Source: an uncultured Eisenbergiella sp.
GTDB taxonomy: Bacteria; Bacillota; Clostridia; Lachnospirales; Lachnospiraceae
Direction of reading: 5' to 3'
Assembly (NCBI GenBank): GCA_947630215.1
Contig: CANRGX010000009.1
Span: 1-64,000, forward strand
Length of the DNA stretch: 64,000 nucleotides
The notes under the pieces are model-generated. The model worked only from the letters and a program-made list of their open reading frames with translations, ran no database searches and was not told the origin of the DNA. The position numbers and the translations under genes were made by a program. The stretch's first letter is position 1. Each line of letters begins with the position of its first letter. Positions 8,367 through 18,522 of the stretch are shown in pieces.

Positions 8367-11300
8367 TCAAAGCAGGAAGCGCTCCATATCCGCCGTCAGT
8401 TCCTCCGTCAGCTCCAGCAGTTCCTCCGCCTTTCTATCCACCAGATCACTTTTGGCATACCGGTAAAGGAACATGGGGCTGCCCTTGTGCACAAACTGCA
8501 GATTCCGCCTGTGCTTTTCCAAAAGCTGGGGGATCTTTTCGCCGTGCACCCTGGCGTCCGGCCGGTAACAGAACCGGATTTCCCCTGGCCTGCCTTTGAG
8601 CTCCGTAATATAGAGCCGGTGCGCCCTGGCCTTGATCAGCGCGATGCGCAGCAGATTCTCCGCCGATTTGGGTACTGCTCCGAACCGATCCAGCAGTTCT
8701 TCCTGCATTTCGTCGCTTTCCTCTGCCGTTTCCACTCCCGCAATCCGTTTATAGAGATCCAGCTTCTGCTGTTCGTTGACAATATAATCCGCCGGAAGAT
8801 AGGCGTCCACCTCCAGTTCTACCGTGGTGGAAAAATCCGGCATATCCTGCACGCCTTCTCCCTTCTTTTGCGCGCCTTTGCGGGCGCGGATGGCCTCGTT
8901 GAGCATTTTGCAGTACAGATCGTAGCCCACCGCTTCCATATGCCCGTGCTGGCGCTGTCCCAGCAGATTGCCCGCGCCGCGGATTTCCAGATCCCGCATG
9001 GCGATCTGGAAGCCCGACCCCAGTTCCGTAAATTCCCGGATGGCGGAAAGCCTTTTCTCCGCCACTTCCTTTAACATCTTGTCCTTTTTATACATCAGGA
9101 ACGCATACGCGGTCCGGCCGGAACGTCCCACGCGCCCCCGGATCTGATAGAGCTGGGAAAGTCCCATCTGATCCGAGTCCTGAATGATGATCGTGTTCAC
9201 ATTGGCAATGTCCAGCCCCGTCTCAATGATGGTGGTGGCCACCAGCACGTCGATCTCCCCATTCACAAACTCATACATGATCCGCTCCAGATCCCGTCCC
9301 GCCATCTGTCCGTGGGCATAGGCCACCACCGCCTCCGGCACCAGCTTTTGGAGCTGCGCCGTCACGTCGGCGATATTGTTCACCCGGTTATATACATAAT
9401 AGACCTGACCGCTCCGGGAAAGCTCCCGCGCTATGGCCTCCCGCACCAGTTCTTCATTATATTCCATCACATAGGTCTGGATCGGGAGCCGATCCCCCGG
9501 CGCCTCCTCCAGCACGCTCATATCCCGTATTCCGATGAGGGACATATGCAGGGTGCGGGGAATCGGCGTTGCGGTCAGCGTCAGTACATCCACCGTCTCC
9601 TTGAGCTTTTTGATCTTTTCCTTATGGCTCACGCCAAACCGCTGTTCCTCGTCGATGATCAAAAGCCCCAGATCCTTATACTGCATATCCCCCGACAGTA
9701 CCCGGTGCGTCCCGATAACAATGTCCACAAGTCCCCGCTTTAAGTCCTCCAGCGTCTTTTTCTGCTGGGCCGGCGTGGAAAACCGCGACATCAGATCCAC
9801 CCGCACGGGAAAGTCCTTCATGCGCTGCAGGAAGGTATTATAATGCTGCTGGGCCAGAATGGTGGTGGGCACAAGAAACACCACCTGCTTTCCGTCCTGC
9901 ACCGCCTTAAACGCGGCCCGGATGGCGATCTCTGTCTTGCCGTAGCCCACATCCCCGCAGATCAGCCGATCCATGATTTTCCGGCTCTCCATATCCCGCT
10001 TGGTGGCGGCAATGGCGGCGAGCTGATCCTCCGTTTCCTCAAAGGGGAACATTTCCTCAAATTCCCGCTGCCAGACGGTATCCTCCGAAAAAGCGAAGCC
10101 CTCGCTCTGCTGGCGCACCGCGTACAGCTCCACCAGATCCCTGGCCACCTCGTCCACTGCCGCGCGCACGCGGCTCTTGGTTTTGACCCATTCCTGGCCG
10201 CCCAGCTTGTTGAGCTTTGGCACCTTCTGCGCGTCCGCGGAAGCGTATTTCTGGATCACATCCAGCCCGGTCGCCAGCACGTAGAGATTCCCGCCGTCCC
10301 GATAGGAAATCTTGATATAATCCTTTGCGGTGCCCTCCACCTGTACCTTTTCAATTCCCTTATAAATGCCCAGGCCGTGGGTTTCATGCACCACATAGTC
10401 CCCCACCTTCAGATCGGAAAAATCCCGGATCCGGGTTCCTTCCAGCTGTTTTTGCCTGCGCTTTTTCTTCTTGCGGGTACTGAAAATATCCCCCTCCGAA
10501 ATCACCACAAATTTTAGGAGCGGATATTCAAACCCCTTTTCCATATGCCCGTAAAACAGCTCCACCTCTCCCGGCTGCAAAGTCCGGTCGGGATCCTCGC
10601 TGTAAAAGGCAGTCAGCTCCTGTTCCCGCAGATCCGCCGCCAGCCGCTTTGCCCTGGTGCGGGAGGCGCACAGCAAAAGCACGCGGCTGCCCAGTCTCTT
10701 ATAGCGCTTCAGATCCTTTAAAAGCGCCTCAAAGCTGTTGTGATAGGGCGCGATGCTCCGCACCGTGAGCTCGATTTTCCGTTCCGGCTTAAACAGGCCG
10801 TTCCCGGTATCAATGGCGGCCAGAGAAGCACAGCGGTACCGGCTCAGAAACGCGGCAATTTCCTTTTGCGGATACAGTAAGGACGCCTGTCCGGGCAGGA
10901 TATAGCCCTTTTGCAGACGCTGCGTCATGCTCTCTCTAAACTCTGCCTCCAGCGCGTCCGCCGTCTCCGACAGCCGCTTTGGCTCGTCCAGGAACACAAC
11001 GCTTTCCCCGGGATCAAAAAACTGCAGAAAGGACTCCGTCCGCTCATAAAAGTAATGGACAAAGCTCTCCAGATTCACCACGCTGGCCAGCATCCCGGCC
11101 GCTTCCTCCAGTTCCCGTATCTGCGTCCGGATGCGCGCCGCCGCCTCCGTTTTTCCCATTTCCTGCAGCTTCTTGGAAAACGTTTCCGTCTCCCGGTCTA
11201 TTTTTAAAAATCCGTCGTGCCGTCTGCCCTCCGACAGCATCAGCTCTGTCGCAGGGTAGATCTCTACCCGGTTCAACGTCTCCACGGATCGCTGGGAAAG

Positions 11301-11915
11301 CACATCAAAGCTGCGCAGGGAATCCACACAGTCCCCCCACAGTTCCATACGGTAGGGATTGTCTTCCGTCACATCGAAAATATCCACGATGCCGCCCCGG
11401 ATGGAAAACTGTCCCGGCGCTTCCACCTGCCAGGTCTTTTCATATCCCATCGTCACCAGCTTCTCGGAAAGACGGGTTTCATCCACCGTCGCTCCAACGT
11501 CAAACGTCAGCACCGCAGCGCGCAGCGTTTCCAGCGGTACGAGGGGCGCCATCAGCGCGGACATGGTGGTCACCACCGTCACCGGCCTGGGAGAAAGCAG
11601 CGCTTTCACCACCTGCATCCGTTCCCTTGCCAGCGCGTTTCCCGCCACGTCCGCCTGGTAAAAGATCAGATCCCGGCCCGGATAAACCATGACGTTTCGA
11701 TCATAGAACCGATACTGTTCGCAGATCTCTCCGGCCCTTTGCTCACTGAAAGTAACGATGATTTTTTTTTGAAAACCATCGCTCAGTCCATACGCCATAT
11801 GCAGCTTCTGGGAATCGGAAAGGCCCAGAAAACCTACCGGCGTCCCGTCCTCCAGAAGCCTTTTCCCTTCCTCAAACTCCGCCAGCTCCCACAGGGGAGC
11901 CGTTAAAACCTTCAT
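8367..11915 (-). CDS. mfd: Transcription-repair coupling factor
   Basis: The 1182-residue length and domain order are those of Mfd: an N-terminal UvrB-like region that recruits UvrA, an RNA-polymerase interaction domain around residues 485-560 (GDYVVHETHGLGIYKGIE), then a RecG-like translocase with GDVGYGKTE (Walker A), DEEQRFGV (motif II) and TATPIPRTLHMS (motif III), and a C-terminal regulatory domain. It pushes stalled RNA polymerase off lesions and loads excision repair. The start ATG overlaps the pth stop by four bases, a common firmicute gene order. No missing motifs were seen. Confidence 0.97.
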   Translation of the reverse strand: MKVLTAPLWELAEFEEGKRLLEDGTPVGFLGLSDSQKLHMAYGLSDGFQKKIIVTFSEQRAGEICEQYRFYDRNVMVYPGRDLIFYQADVAGNALARERMQVVKALLSPRPVTVVTTMSALMAPLVPLETLRAAVLTFDVGATVDETRLSEKLVTMGYEKTWQVEAPGQFSIRGGIVDIFDVTEDNPYRMELWGDCVDSLRSFDVLSQRSVETLNRVEIYPATELMLSEGRRHDGFLKIDRETETFSKKLQEMGKTEAAARIRTQIRELEEAAGMLASVVNLESFVHYFYERTESFLQFFDPGESVVFLDEPKRLSETADALEAEFRESMTQRLQKGYILPGQASLLYPQKEIAAFLSRYRCASLAAIDTGNGLFKPERKIELTVRSIAPYHNSFEALLKDLKRYKRLGSRVLLLCASRTRAKRLAADLREQELTAFYSEDPDRTLQPGEVELFYGHMEKGFEYPLLKFVVISEGDIFSTRKKKKRRQKQLEGTRIRDFSDLKVGDYVVHETHGLGIYKGIEKVQVEGTAKDYIKISYRDGGNLYVLATGLDVIQKYASADAQKVPKLNKLGGQEWVKTKSRVRAAVDEVARDLVELYAVRQQSEGFAFSEDTVWQREFEEMFPFEETEDQLAAIAATKRDMESRKIMDRLICGDVGYGKTEIAIRAAFKAVQDGKQVVFLVPTTILAQQHYNTFLQRMKDFPVRVDLMSRFSTPAQQKKTLEDLKRGLVDIVIGTHRVLSGDMQYKDLGLLIIDEEQRFGVSHKEKIKKLKETVDVLTLTATPIPRTLHMSLIGIRDMSVLEEAPGDRLPIQTYVMEYNEELVREAIARELSRSGQVYYVYNRVNNIADVTAQLQKLVPEAVVAYAHGQMAGRDLERIMYEFVNGEIDVLVATTIIETGLDIANVNTIIIQDSDQMGLSQLYQIRGRVGRSGRTAYAFLMYKKDKMLKEVAEKRLSAIREFTELGSGFQIAMRDLEIRGAGNLLGQRQHGHMEAVGYDLYCKMLNEAIRARKGAQKKGEGVQDMPDFSTTVELEVDAYLPADYIVNEQQKLDLYKRIAGVETAEESDEMQEELLDRFGAVPKSAENLLRIALIKARAHRLYITELKGRPGEIRFCYRPDARVHGEKIPQLLEKHRRNLQFVHKGSPMFLYRYAKSDLVDRKAEELLELTEELTADMERFLL

Positions 11916-12493
11916 TCTTCCGGCTTTCCCTTCCTGTTAAAACGGTTCATGGCCGCGTCCGCGCCATCCGTTATGATTGTCTCCACTGCCGCGCAGGCCT
12001 CCGCCTTTGCCTTTTCCATGACGGCCTTTTCCGATTCCGGAAAATGCCCCAGCACGTACTCCGCCAAATCATAGCCCGGCGGCTTTTCCCCCACCCCCAC
12101 CTTGACCCGCTGGAAGGTTTCGCTGCCCAGGTGGAGAATGATATTTTTCAGGCCGTTGTGTCCGCCCGCGCTGCCTTTTTTGCGGACCCGGATCATACCC
12201 GGGCAGAGACTGACGTCGTCGTGGACGACAATGAGCCCGCTCTCGTTGTCTACTTTATAATATTGCAATACTTCCCGGATACATTCGCCGCTCAGATTCA
12301 TATAGGTCAGCGGCTTGACCAAAATCACCTTTTCCCCGCCGATAAGGCCTTTTCCGATCAGCCCCTTATGCTTTCCCTCATTCAGTCGGATGCCGTGTTT
12401 TTCCGCCAGCATATCTATGACGGCAAAGCCGATATTATGCCTGGTATTCTCATATTCTTTCCTGGGATTTCCCAGTCCTGCTATGACATACAC
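11912..12493 (-). CDS. pth: Peptidyl-tRNA hydrolase
   Basis: A 193-residue enzyme that releases peptides from prematurely dropped peptidyl-tRNA. Conserved Pth blocks are visible: GLGNPRKEYENTRHNIGF, with Asn and the catalytic His in TRHNIG, KPLTYMNLSGE, VVHDDVSL and GSAGGHNGLKNII. The start codon is GTG at 12493, placed seven bases after a strong GAGGAGG that overlaps the stop of the DUF4956 gene. Its stop overlaps the mfd start (ATGA), so pth and mfd are translationally coupled. Call is firm. Confidence 0.97.
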   Translation of the reverse strand: MYVIAGLGNPRKEYENTRHNIGFAVIDMLAEKHGIRLNEGKHKGLIGKGLIGGEKVILVKPLTYMNLSGECIREVLQYYKVDNESGLIVVHDDVSLCPGMIRVRKKGSAGGHNGLKNIILHLGSETFQRVKVGVGEKPPGYDLAEYVLGHFPESEKAVMEKAKAEACAAVETIITDGADAAMNRFNRKGKPEE

Positions 12494-12505
12494 GTCTTTT
12501 CCTCC

Positions 12506-13180
12506 TCAATAGGTCGTCTCGCCGTCGTGGGAAAGCAGGGAAGCGTTCTGCATCCCCTTTAAGGTGCAGACCTCCTTCAGCAACGCCCGTTCCTCCTTCA
12601 CGCGCACTTCCACAACCATATCCAGCATCCCGCCCGATATACTGCGGGACTTTACCCTAAAGTGTTTGCTGTATTTGCGTACCGCATCCAGCAGTTCCTC
12701 CTCCCCGTCCGGATTGGAGGAATTGATCAGAAGCAGCATAGGCGCTCTGGTCACCGGAATCAGATCCAGCAAAAGCAATGCGGCGGTAACTGCCAGGGAT
12801 ACAAGAACCGCCAGCGAATACAACCCCGCCCCGCAGATGATCCCTACGCTGAAGGCCCAGAACAAAAATACCAAGTCCATGGGCTCCTTAATGGCCGTAC
12901 GGAAACGCACAATGGACAGCGCGCCAACCATACCCAGGGAAATCACGATACTGGACTGGATTGTCAGAATGACCGCCGCCGTAATAATCGCAAGCGCGGC
13001 CAGGGAAATGGCAAAGCTCTTATTATAGAAGGTTCTTCTCGTCAGAAAGCGATAGGCGAAGAAAAGATACAGCGCGATCAGCCCCACCACCGCCAGACAG
13101 ATGATAATTGCAGGCAGATCCACATTTTTATTGTAAAAGCCTTCCAAAAAAGAATTTTTAAAGATATCCCGAAATCCCAT
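12506..13180 (-). CDS. DUF4956 membrane protein
   Basis: A 224-residue protein with four or five hydrophobic segments in its first 130 residues, a GMVGALSIVRFRTAIKEP loop typical of DUF4956, and a soluble C-terminal domain of about 90 residues resembling a small ferredoxin-like fold. I chose ATG 13180 because AGAGGAA lies just upstream; a longer frame exists but would overlap the upstream gene more. DUF4956 genes are repeatedly found next to VTC-domain genes, as here (overlap of 23 bases), and are thought to work with them in polyphosphate or envelope polymer metabolism. Biochemical function is not established. Confidence 0.85.
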   Translation of the reverse strand: MGFRDIFKNSFLEGFYNKNVDLPAIIICLAVVGLIALYLFFAYRFLTRRTFYNKSFAISLAALAIITAAVILTIQSSIVISLGMVGALSIVRFRTAIKEPMDLVFLFWAFSVGIICGAGLYSLAVLVSLAVTAALLLLDLIPVTRAPMLLLINSSNPDGEEELLDAVRKYSKHFRVKSRSISGGMLDMVVEVRVKEERALLKEVCTLKGMQNASLLSHDGETTY

Positions 13181-13904
13181 TGGTTCCTCTCTTTCTGCAC
13201 TCATAATATTTGGAAAATGAGGTGCGCCGCAGCGTATCCAGCTGCAGCACCTGCCGGACATAATCCGGCAGAAACGCATCGTATTTGACTTCCAGAATCT
13301 GAAAGCCCACCGGCATCACCGGGCGTTTCAAAAACCCCTGCCCCAGAAAGCACGATGTACTGTCCGCGGAAGCAATGTTCCGATCTATAGTAATCCGCAC
13401 ATTTCCATGGCGAAGCACATAAGGCGTGCGGTCATACTCCACAATGACCTTCGCCGTCAGCAGGCGTTCTTTTTGCTGTATCAGAAACCTGCGCAGCACC
13501 TCCGGCATATCCGCCCGATTCCCGCCCGATTCCCGCATATCTTCCTGTCCCGTGGGAGGCCTTCCATGCAGCATTCTTTCACAATTCTCCTTGGTCAACG
13601 GACAGGAGATCTTGCGCGTCATTCCCCGCAGTTTCTGTTTGAGTTCCAGCGTAATATGCCCTGTGTCGCCGTTATAGATCCGGATACGGAACTTTTCTCT
13701 GGGATCCGTCCCATCTTGATTTTCATAGAAACAGCTATCCCACGCGTCGTCAAAATATACGCTTCGGATCGTATAGCTGCCGTCTCTGCCCGCGTGCGGA
13801 TCCCTTGTCAGAAGCGGGCCAAGTCTCCCTTCAAGAATAGCCAGCTGCGGTTCTGTGCATACATATTTGAGTTCATGCCGCCATACGCCGCCGTCCTCTT
13901 TCAT
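13158..13904 (-). CDS. VTC-domain polyphosphate polymerase-like protein
   Basis: About 248 residues with the VTC/CYTH tunnel fold signature: RHELKYVC at the N-terminus, TIRSVYFDD, EKFRIRIYN (basic residues lining the tunnel), LELKQK, VIVEYDRTPYV and the late ILEVKYDAFLP. In yeast Vtc4 this fold makes polyphosphate from ATP, and bacterial relatives are annotated as polyphosphate polymerase domain proteins. Two in-frame ATGs lie at 13910 and 13904; AAGGA is better spaced for 13904. It appears to be the first gene of the operon leading through DUF4956, pth and mfd. Catalytic activity is inferred from fold only. Confidence 0.85.
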   Translation of the reverse strand: MKEDGGVWRHELKYVCTEPQLAILEGRLGPLLTRDPHAGRDGSYTIRSVYFDDAWDSCFYENQDGTDPREKFRIRIYNGDTGHITLELKQKLRGMTRKISCPLTKENCERMLHGRPPTGQEDMRESGGNRADMPEVLRRFLIQQKERLLTAKVIVEYDRTPYVLRHGNVRITIDRNIASADSTSCFLGQGFLKRPVMPVGFQILEVKYDAFLPDYVRQVLQLDTLRRTSFSKYYECRKRGTNGISGYL

Positions 13905-13978
13905 CTTCATTTCCTTTCTTCTATACCGGCAGATCTCACAGCGCGTCGATCCCCATATGCTGTTTTTCATGCTAACAT

Positions 13979-14012
13979 AAAAAAAGCCGCCCGGCAAGTC
14001 TCTGCCGGGCGG
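13979..14012 (-). terminator. Rho-independent terminator after spoVG
   Basis: Minus-strand stem of ten perfect pairs (CCGCCCGGCA, six-base loop, TGCCGGGCGG; 13987-14012) followed by a run of T (13979-13985). It separates the glgC-glgD-spoVG transcript from the VTC operon. Confidence 0.9.
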
Positions 14013-14067
14013 TTTTCCCGCAAATTCTGTCTGTGTCACGGCATCCGCCGTCTTTTGGGAACCGTTC

Positions 14068-14343
14068 TCACGCGTAGGCGTCCGTTTCCCGCTGCGCCTG
14101 CGCATAGGCGTCCAGAATGAGTCTCTGGATGGTCTCCCTCGTCGCCTGGCTGATCGGATGCGCGATGTCCCTGTATTCCCCGTCCATGGCCTTCTTGCTC
14201 GGCATCGCAATAAAAAGTCCTTTTTCCCCCTCAATCACTTTGATATCATGCACGACAAATTCATCGTCAATGGTGATAGATACAACTGCCTTCATCTTCC
14301 CCTCTTTGGCAATTTTTCTGACACGTACATCCGTGATCTTCAT
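14068..14343 (-). CDS. spoVG: Septation / RNA-binding regulator SpoVG
   Basis: 91 residues beginning [11 protein letters not shown] and containing [33 protein letters not shown] and the YRDIAHPI segment, which together define SpoVG. SpoVG proteins bind DNA or RNA and influence cell division, sporulation, capsule and virulence genes in firmicutes. It starts 24 bases after the glgD stop behind AAGGAGG and ends before a strong terminator, so here it is the last gene of the glycogen operon, linking storage-polymer synthesis with developmental control. Confidence 0.97.
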   Translation of the reverse strand: MKITDVRVRKIAKEGKMKAVVSITIDDEFVVHDIKVIEGEKGLFIAMPSKKAMDGEYRDIAHPISQATRETIQRLILDAYAQAQRETDAYA

Positions 14344-14367
14344 CGAAATTCCTCCTTAAGCCATTGT

Positions 14368-15486
14368 TTAAAGGATATATCTTTCATTTTTTTCAATCAC
14401 GATCTTGATTCCGTCATCTCCTCTGTAGAAGGAATGTGCGCGGATCGTATCATGGCTTTCTACGATGCAGTTTTCGATGTGGGTGTTATCGCCAATATAT
14501 ACGTCATTCAATATGATTGAATTTTTGATAAAACAGTTGTTTCCAATATAGGACTTTTTGAAAACAACGGAATTTTCCACCGTCCCGTTGACGATACAGC
14601 CGCTGGAAATCAGGCTGTTGGAGACGTTGGCCCCGACATTGTACTTGGCGGGCGGCAGATCCTCCACCTTGGAATAGATGTCGGGATATTGGTGGAAGAA
14701 ATAATCGCGGATCTCCGGCTTGAGGAAATCCATATTCGCCTCAAAATAGTCCTCTACCGTAGCGATATTCTTCCAGTAATCTTCCAGCTTGTACCCGTAG
14801 ATGCGCTTCTGGTTCTTGTAGCGGATCAGGATGTCCTTTACAAAGTCATACCGATCCTCCATGGCGCACCGTTCGATCATTTCGATCAGGAGCCGCCTGC
14901 GGATCACGTAAATACCGCAGGAAATCGTATTGGAGCGCGCCACAATGGGCTTCTCGTCAAATTCCTCCACACGCAGATCCTCATCCATGACCAGCGTGCC
15001 GTAACGTTCCACACAGAAGTCTGCGGGCATGTCCTTACAGACAATGGTCACATCCGCTTTTTTCTCTATGTGGTACTCCAGCACCTTATTGTAATCCAGC
15101 TTGTATATGCAGTCGCCGGAGGTGATCACCACATAGGGCTCATGGCTGGTTTTTAAAAAGGACAGGTTCTGATACATCGCGTCCGCCGTCCCTCTGTACC
15201 AGAAATTGTTGTCCGCCGTCACCGTCGGCGTGAATACGGAAAGCCCGCCCTGCTTGCGCCCGAAATCCCACCATTTGGAGGAGCTTAAATGATCGTTGAG
15301 GCTCGGCGCGTTGTACTGTGTGAGCACGCCCACTTTCTGGATGTGGGAGTTGGTCATATTGCTCAGGGCAAAGTCGATGCTCCTGTAGCTGCCCGCTACC
15401 GGCATGGCGCTGATGGCCCGCTTCCGGGTCAGTTCCTTCATCCTGCGGCTGTTGCCGCCCGCTAAAATAATGCCGATTGCTCTCAC
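14368..15486 (-). CDS. glgD: Glucose-1-phosphate adenylyltransferase subunit GlgD
   Basis: 372 residues, the regulatory partner of GlgC in ADP-glucose synthesis. It has the nucleotidyltransferase start [16 protein letters not shown], with the loop less canonical than in GlgC, and a C-terminal left-handed beta-helix built from hexapeptides ([21 protein letters not shown] region). The start codon is GTG at 15486; it overlaps the glgC stop as GTGA, behind AGGTGA. GlgD alone is usually weakly active and boosts GlgC in a heterotetramer. The pair indicates glycogen storage. Confidence 0.95.
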   Translation of the reverse strand: MRAIGIILAGGNSRRMKELTRKRAISAMPVAGSYRSIDFALSNMTNSHIQKVGVLTQYNAPSLNDHLSSSKWWDFGRKQGGLSVFTPTVTADNNFWYRGTADAMYQNLSFLKTSHEPYVVITSGDCIYKLDYNKVLEYHIEKKADVTIVCKDMPADFCVERYGTLVMDEDLRVEEFDEKPIVARSNTISCGIYVIRRRLLIEMIERCAMEDRYDFVKDILIRYKNQKRIYGYKLEDYWKNIATVEDYFEANMDFLKPEIRDYFFHQYPDIYSKVEDLPPAKYNVGANVSNSLISSGCIVNGTVENSVVFKKSYIGNNCFIKNSIILNDVYIGDNTHIENCIVESHDTIRAHSFYRGDDGIKIVIEKNERYIL

Positions 15487-16757
15487 TGTTCTTCACCTGC
15501 CTTGATCAAAGTCCTGCCGCTCTCCAGCCGTCCGCCGGGATAGTCCTCCGGCTGCGTGATGCCTGCCGCCACCGTATTCTTTCCTATGGATACGCCGGCC
15601 GGAATGACGCTCTTTTCTCCCACCGTGACCAGACCGTGATCATAGATATGCGGCGCCGTATCGTTGGGCAGCTCCGGCCCTTCCCCGAGAATCGCGCCGT
15701 CGCCGACGACGGTGTTTTCCGCAATGATGGCCTTGTTGATCCTGCACCCGTCTCCGATCCGGGTATTGTTCATGATGATGGAATCCCTTACCACGGCACC
15801 CTTGCCTATGGTGACGCCGCATCCGATAACGGAACTGTATACCTCGCCGTAGATCTCCGAACCTTCTCCCACGATGCTGCGTTCGATCATGCCGCCCGGC
15901 GCGATATACTGCGGCGGCAGAATCTCGCTCTTGGTGTAGATCTTCCAATATTCCTCGTACAGATTAAATTCGGGAACGATGTCGATGAGTTCCATGTTCG
16001 CTTCCCAGTAGGAGTGCAGCGTCCCCACATCCTTCCAGTAGCCGTTAAACTCATAGGCATACATCGGTGCCCCGTTCTCATGGCAGTAGGGAATGATATG
16101 TTTGCCAAAGTCCAGATTCGGCTGGGAGGCCTTTGCGATCAGCGCATTCTTCAGCGTGGACCAGTTGAAAATATAGATCCCCATGGACGCCAGATTGCTT
16201 CGAGGCTGCTCCGGCTTTTCCTCAAAATCCACGATACGCTTATTCTCGTCCGTGATCATGATGCCAAACCGCTTGGCTTCCTCCATCGGCACCGGCATGA
16301 CCGCAATCGTACACTCCGACCCGTTCTGCTTGTGAAATTCCAGCATCACCTCATAGTCCATCTTGTAGATATGATCCCCGGAAAGGATCAGGACATATTC
16401 GGGATGATAGCCCTCCATATAATCAAGATTCTGGTAGATGGCATTGGCAGTCCCGGTGTACCACTCGCTGTTCTCGCTTTTCTCGTAAGGCGGCAGCACC
16501 GTGACCCCTCCAATATTCCTGTCCAGATCCCACGGAATCCCGATCCCGATATGCGTGTTCAGGCGCAGGGGCTGATACTGGGTCAGCACGCCCACCGTAT
16601 CCACGCCGGAGTTGATACAGTTGCTCAGCGGGAAGTCGATAATGCGGTACTTTCCGCCGAAAGATACGGCAGGCTTGGCCACCTTGGAGGTCAGCACCCC
16701 CAGACGGCTTCCCTGACCGCCCGCCAAAAGCATAGCTATCATTTCTTTCCTGATCAT
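15483..16757 (-). CDS. glgC: Glucose-1-phosphate adenylyltransferase GlgC
   Basis: 424 residues. The pyrophosphorylase motif [14 protein letters not shown] lies near the N-terminus, followed by [42 protein letters not shown] and FEEKP, and a C-terminal beta-helix. It makes ADP-glucose from ATP and glucose-1-phosphate, the committed step of glycogen synthesis. I chose ATG 16757, which follows GAGGTGACAAC; longer starts lie upstream of the promoter -10. It is first in the glgC-glgD-spoVG run and divergent from murC. Confidence 0.96.
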   Translation of the reverse strand: MIRKEMIAMLLAGGQGSRLGVLTSKVAKPAVSFGGKYRIIDFPLSNCINSGVDTVGVLTQYQPLRLNTHIGIGIPWDLDRNIGGVTVLPPYEKSENSEWYTGTANAIYQNLDYMEGYHPEYVLILSGDHIYKMDYEVMLEFHKQNGSECTIAVMPVPMEEAKRFGIMITDENKRIVDFEEKPEQPRSNLASMGIYIFNWSTLKNALIAKASQPNLDFGKHIIPYCHENGAPMYAYEFNGYWKDVGTLHSYWEANMELIDIVPEFNLYEEYWKIYTKSEILPPQYIAPGGMIERSIVGEGSEIYGEVYSSVIGCGVTIGKGAVVRDSIIMNNTRIGDGCRINKAIIAENTVVGDGAILGEGPELPNDTAPHIYDHGLVTVGEKSVIPAGVSIGKNTVAAGITQPEDYPGGRLESGRTLIKAGEEQ

Positions 16758-16790
16758 GTTGTCACCTCGAATGCGATTGCTTTCGCGCAT

Positions 16791-16799
16791 ATTATACCA
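16791..16799 (-). promoter_or_regulatory. Extended -10 promoter of glgC
   Basis: Minus strand reads TGGTATAAT, an extended -10 (TGnTATAAT), about 34 bases upstream of the glgC start. No good -35 hexamer is present at the usual distance, as tolerated by extended -10 promoters. The rest of the 16758-17135 divergent region is AT-rich. It also contains a possible plus-strand promoter (TTGCGC 16842, TAAAAT 16864) and no gene. Confidence 0.6.
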
Positions 16800-17041
16800 C
16801 AGGCGGCGGTAAAAGGGAATCATTTTTTGACACAAATCGGATTGCGCAAAATGCAATATTGTGTAAAATACATATAAAATATCTGCAAAAAATTCGTTTT
16901 TTATCCATTATATCTAACGGATTTTGTCACTTCGACGTGATAAATTCAAATATTATTTACAAAAAGGCATTTTTTGCATCCGTCAAAAAGTGGGGAAAAA
17001 GGAAAAACAAAGCGGCAGTTTACAGTTTTTTTATTTTTCTA

Positions 17042-17070
17042 TTGGTTTTTTGGATTCATTTGCGTATAAT
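17042..17070 (+). promoter_or_regulatory. Promoter of murC
   Basis: TTGGTT (17042-17047), 17-base spacer, then TATAAT (17065-17070), 66 bases upstream of the murC ATG. The -10 is perfect and the -35 moderate. Confidence 0.55.
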
Positions 17071-17135
17071 ATAGCAGGAGGTTCCCGGCCTGCGCAGGCT
17101 TTGGATTCCAAATACCAGACAGGAAGTACGCGCCC

Positions 17136-18518
17136 ATGTATCATGTAGATTTTGAGCATCCTATTCATGTTTATTTCATCGGCATCGGCGGCATCAGTAT
17201 GTCGGGCCTGGCCGAGGTACTGCTTTCCGAAAACTTCCGGGTATCCGGTTCCGACTGGAACCGCTCCCCGCTGACCGATCTGCTGGAACGCCAGGGGGCG
17301 CACATCAACTTCGGCAAGCCCCAGAGGGCGGAAAACATCACAGACGACATCGATCTGGTGGTATATACGGCCGCCATCCACACGGACAATCCGGAATTTG
17401 CCGAGGCCAGACGGCGCGGGATTCCCGTTCTGACAAGGGCGCAGTTCCTGGGACAGCTGATGCGCAACTACAAGCTGCCCATAGCCGTCAGCGGCACCCA
17501 CGGCAAAACCACCACCACATCCATGATTTCCGAGATTCTTCTGAAAGCCGACATGGATCCCACCCTTTCGGTAGGCGGCATTCTCAAATCCATCCACGGC
17601 AACATCCGCATCGGCAAATCCGGCATCTTTGTGGCGGAGGCCTGCGAATACACCAACAGCTTTTTAAGCTTCTTCCCGAAGGTGGGCATCATCCTCAATG
17701 TGGAGGAGGACCATCTGGACTTTTTCAAGGATCTTGACGACATCCGCGCTTCCTTCCGCAAATTCGCGCAGCTGATCCCGGCGGACGGTACGCTCATTAT
17801 CAATGCCGACATCGACCGCGTCGGGGAAATTACCTCCGGCCTTGCCTGCCGGGTCATCACCTTCGGCACAAAACCGGACGCCGACTACTACGCCACGGAC
17901 ATCTCCTATGACACCATGGCGGACGGCACCTTCCGCCTGCACCGGTTCGGACAGGACGGCGAGATCATCACGCTGGGCGTGCCCGGCGTTCACAATATTT
18001 TAAACGCACTGGCCGCGCTGGCCCTTTCCGACCTGCTCGGCGTGGATCCGGAAATTGCCAAAACGGCGCTGGGCGCCTTTCACGGCACGGATCGCCGCTT
18101 TGAGTACAAGGGGGAAATCAACGGCGTCACCATAATAGATGATTATGCGCATCATCCCACGGAAATTACCGCAACCCTCACCGCGGCGCAGAAAGTCCCC
18201 CACCGCACCCTCTGGTGCGTGTTCCAGCCGCATACCTATACGCGCACGAAAGCCTTCCTGAAAGATTTCGCGGACGCGCTCTGCCATGCCGACAAAGTGA
18301 TCCTGACGGACATTTACGCGGCCCGGGAAACGGATACCCTGGGGATCAGTTCCGCGGATATCCAGGAAATAATTCAAAATTCCGGCAAGGAATGTTTTTA
18401 TTTCCATACTTTTGAAGAGATTGAAAAATTTATTTTAAAAAATTGTATGAACGGCGATCTGTTGATAACCATGGGAGCGGGCAACGTGGTAAATATCGGC
18501 GAAACTCTGCTTTCGTAA
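17136..18518 (+). CDS. murC: UDP-N-acetylmuramate--L-alanine ligase
   Basis: 460 residues. MurC adds L-Ala to UDP-MurNAc, the first peptide step of peptidoglycan synthesis. The N-terminal Rossmann motif FIGIGGISMSGLAEVL, the ATP-binding GTHGKTTTTSM at about 120-130, the EACEY segment and the late DDYAHHPTEI are all diagnostic. Length is standard. The gene stands alone on its strand between the glycogen operon and the replication loader genes. Translation starts at ATG 17136 with AGGAAG upstream. No anomalies. Confidence 0.97.
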   Translation: MYHVDFEHPIHVYFIGIGGISMSGLAEVLLSENFRVSGSDWNRSPLTDLLERQGAHINFGKPQRAENITDDIDLVVYTAAIHTDNPEFAEARRRGIPVLTRAQFLGQLMRNYKLPIAVSGTHGKTTTTSMISEILLKADMDPTLSVGGILKSIHGNIRIGKSGIFVAEACEYTNSFLSFFPKVGIILNVEEDHLDFFKDLDDIRASFRKFAQLIPADGTLIINADIDRVGEITSGLACRVITFGTKPDADYYATDISYDTMADGTFRLHRFGQDGEIITLGVPGVHNILNALAALALSDLLGVDPEIAKTALGAFHGTDRRFEYKGEINGVTIIDDYAHHPTEITATLTAAQKVPHRTLWCVFQPHTYTRTKAFLKDFADALCHADKVILTDIYAARETDTLGISSADIQEIIQNSGKECFYFHTFEEIEKFILKNCMNGDLLITMGAGNVVNIGETLLS

Positions 18519-18522
18519 AAAA

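Noticed and set aside
15477..16877. A 466-codon plus-strand frame over glgC
   Set aside because: It mirrors glgC almost exactly, with a His/Asp/Val-rich composition typical of an antisense shadow.
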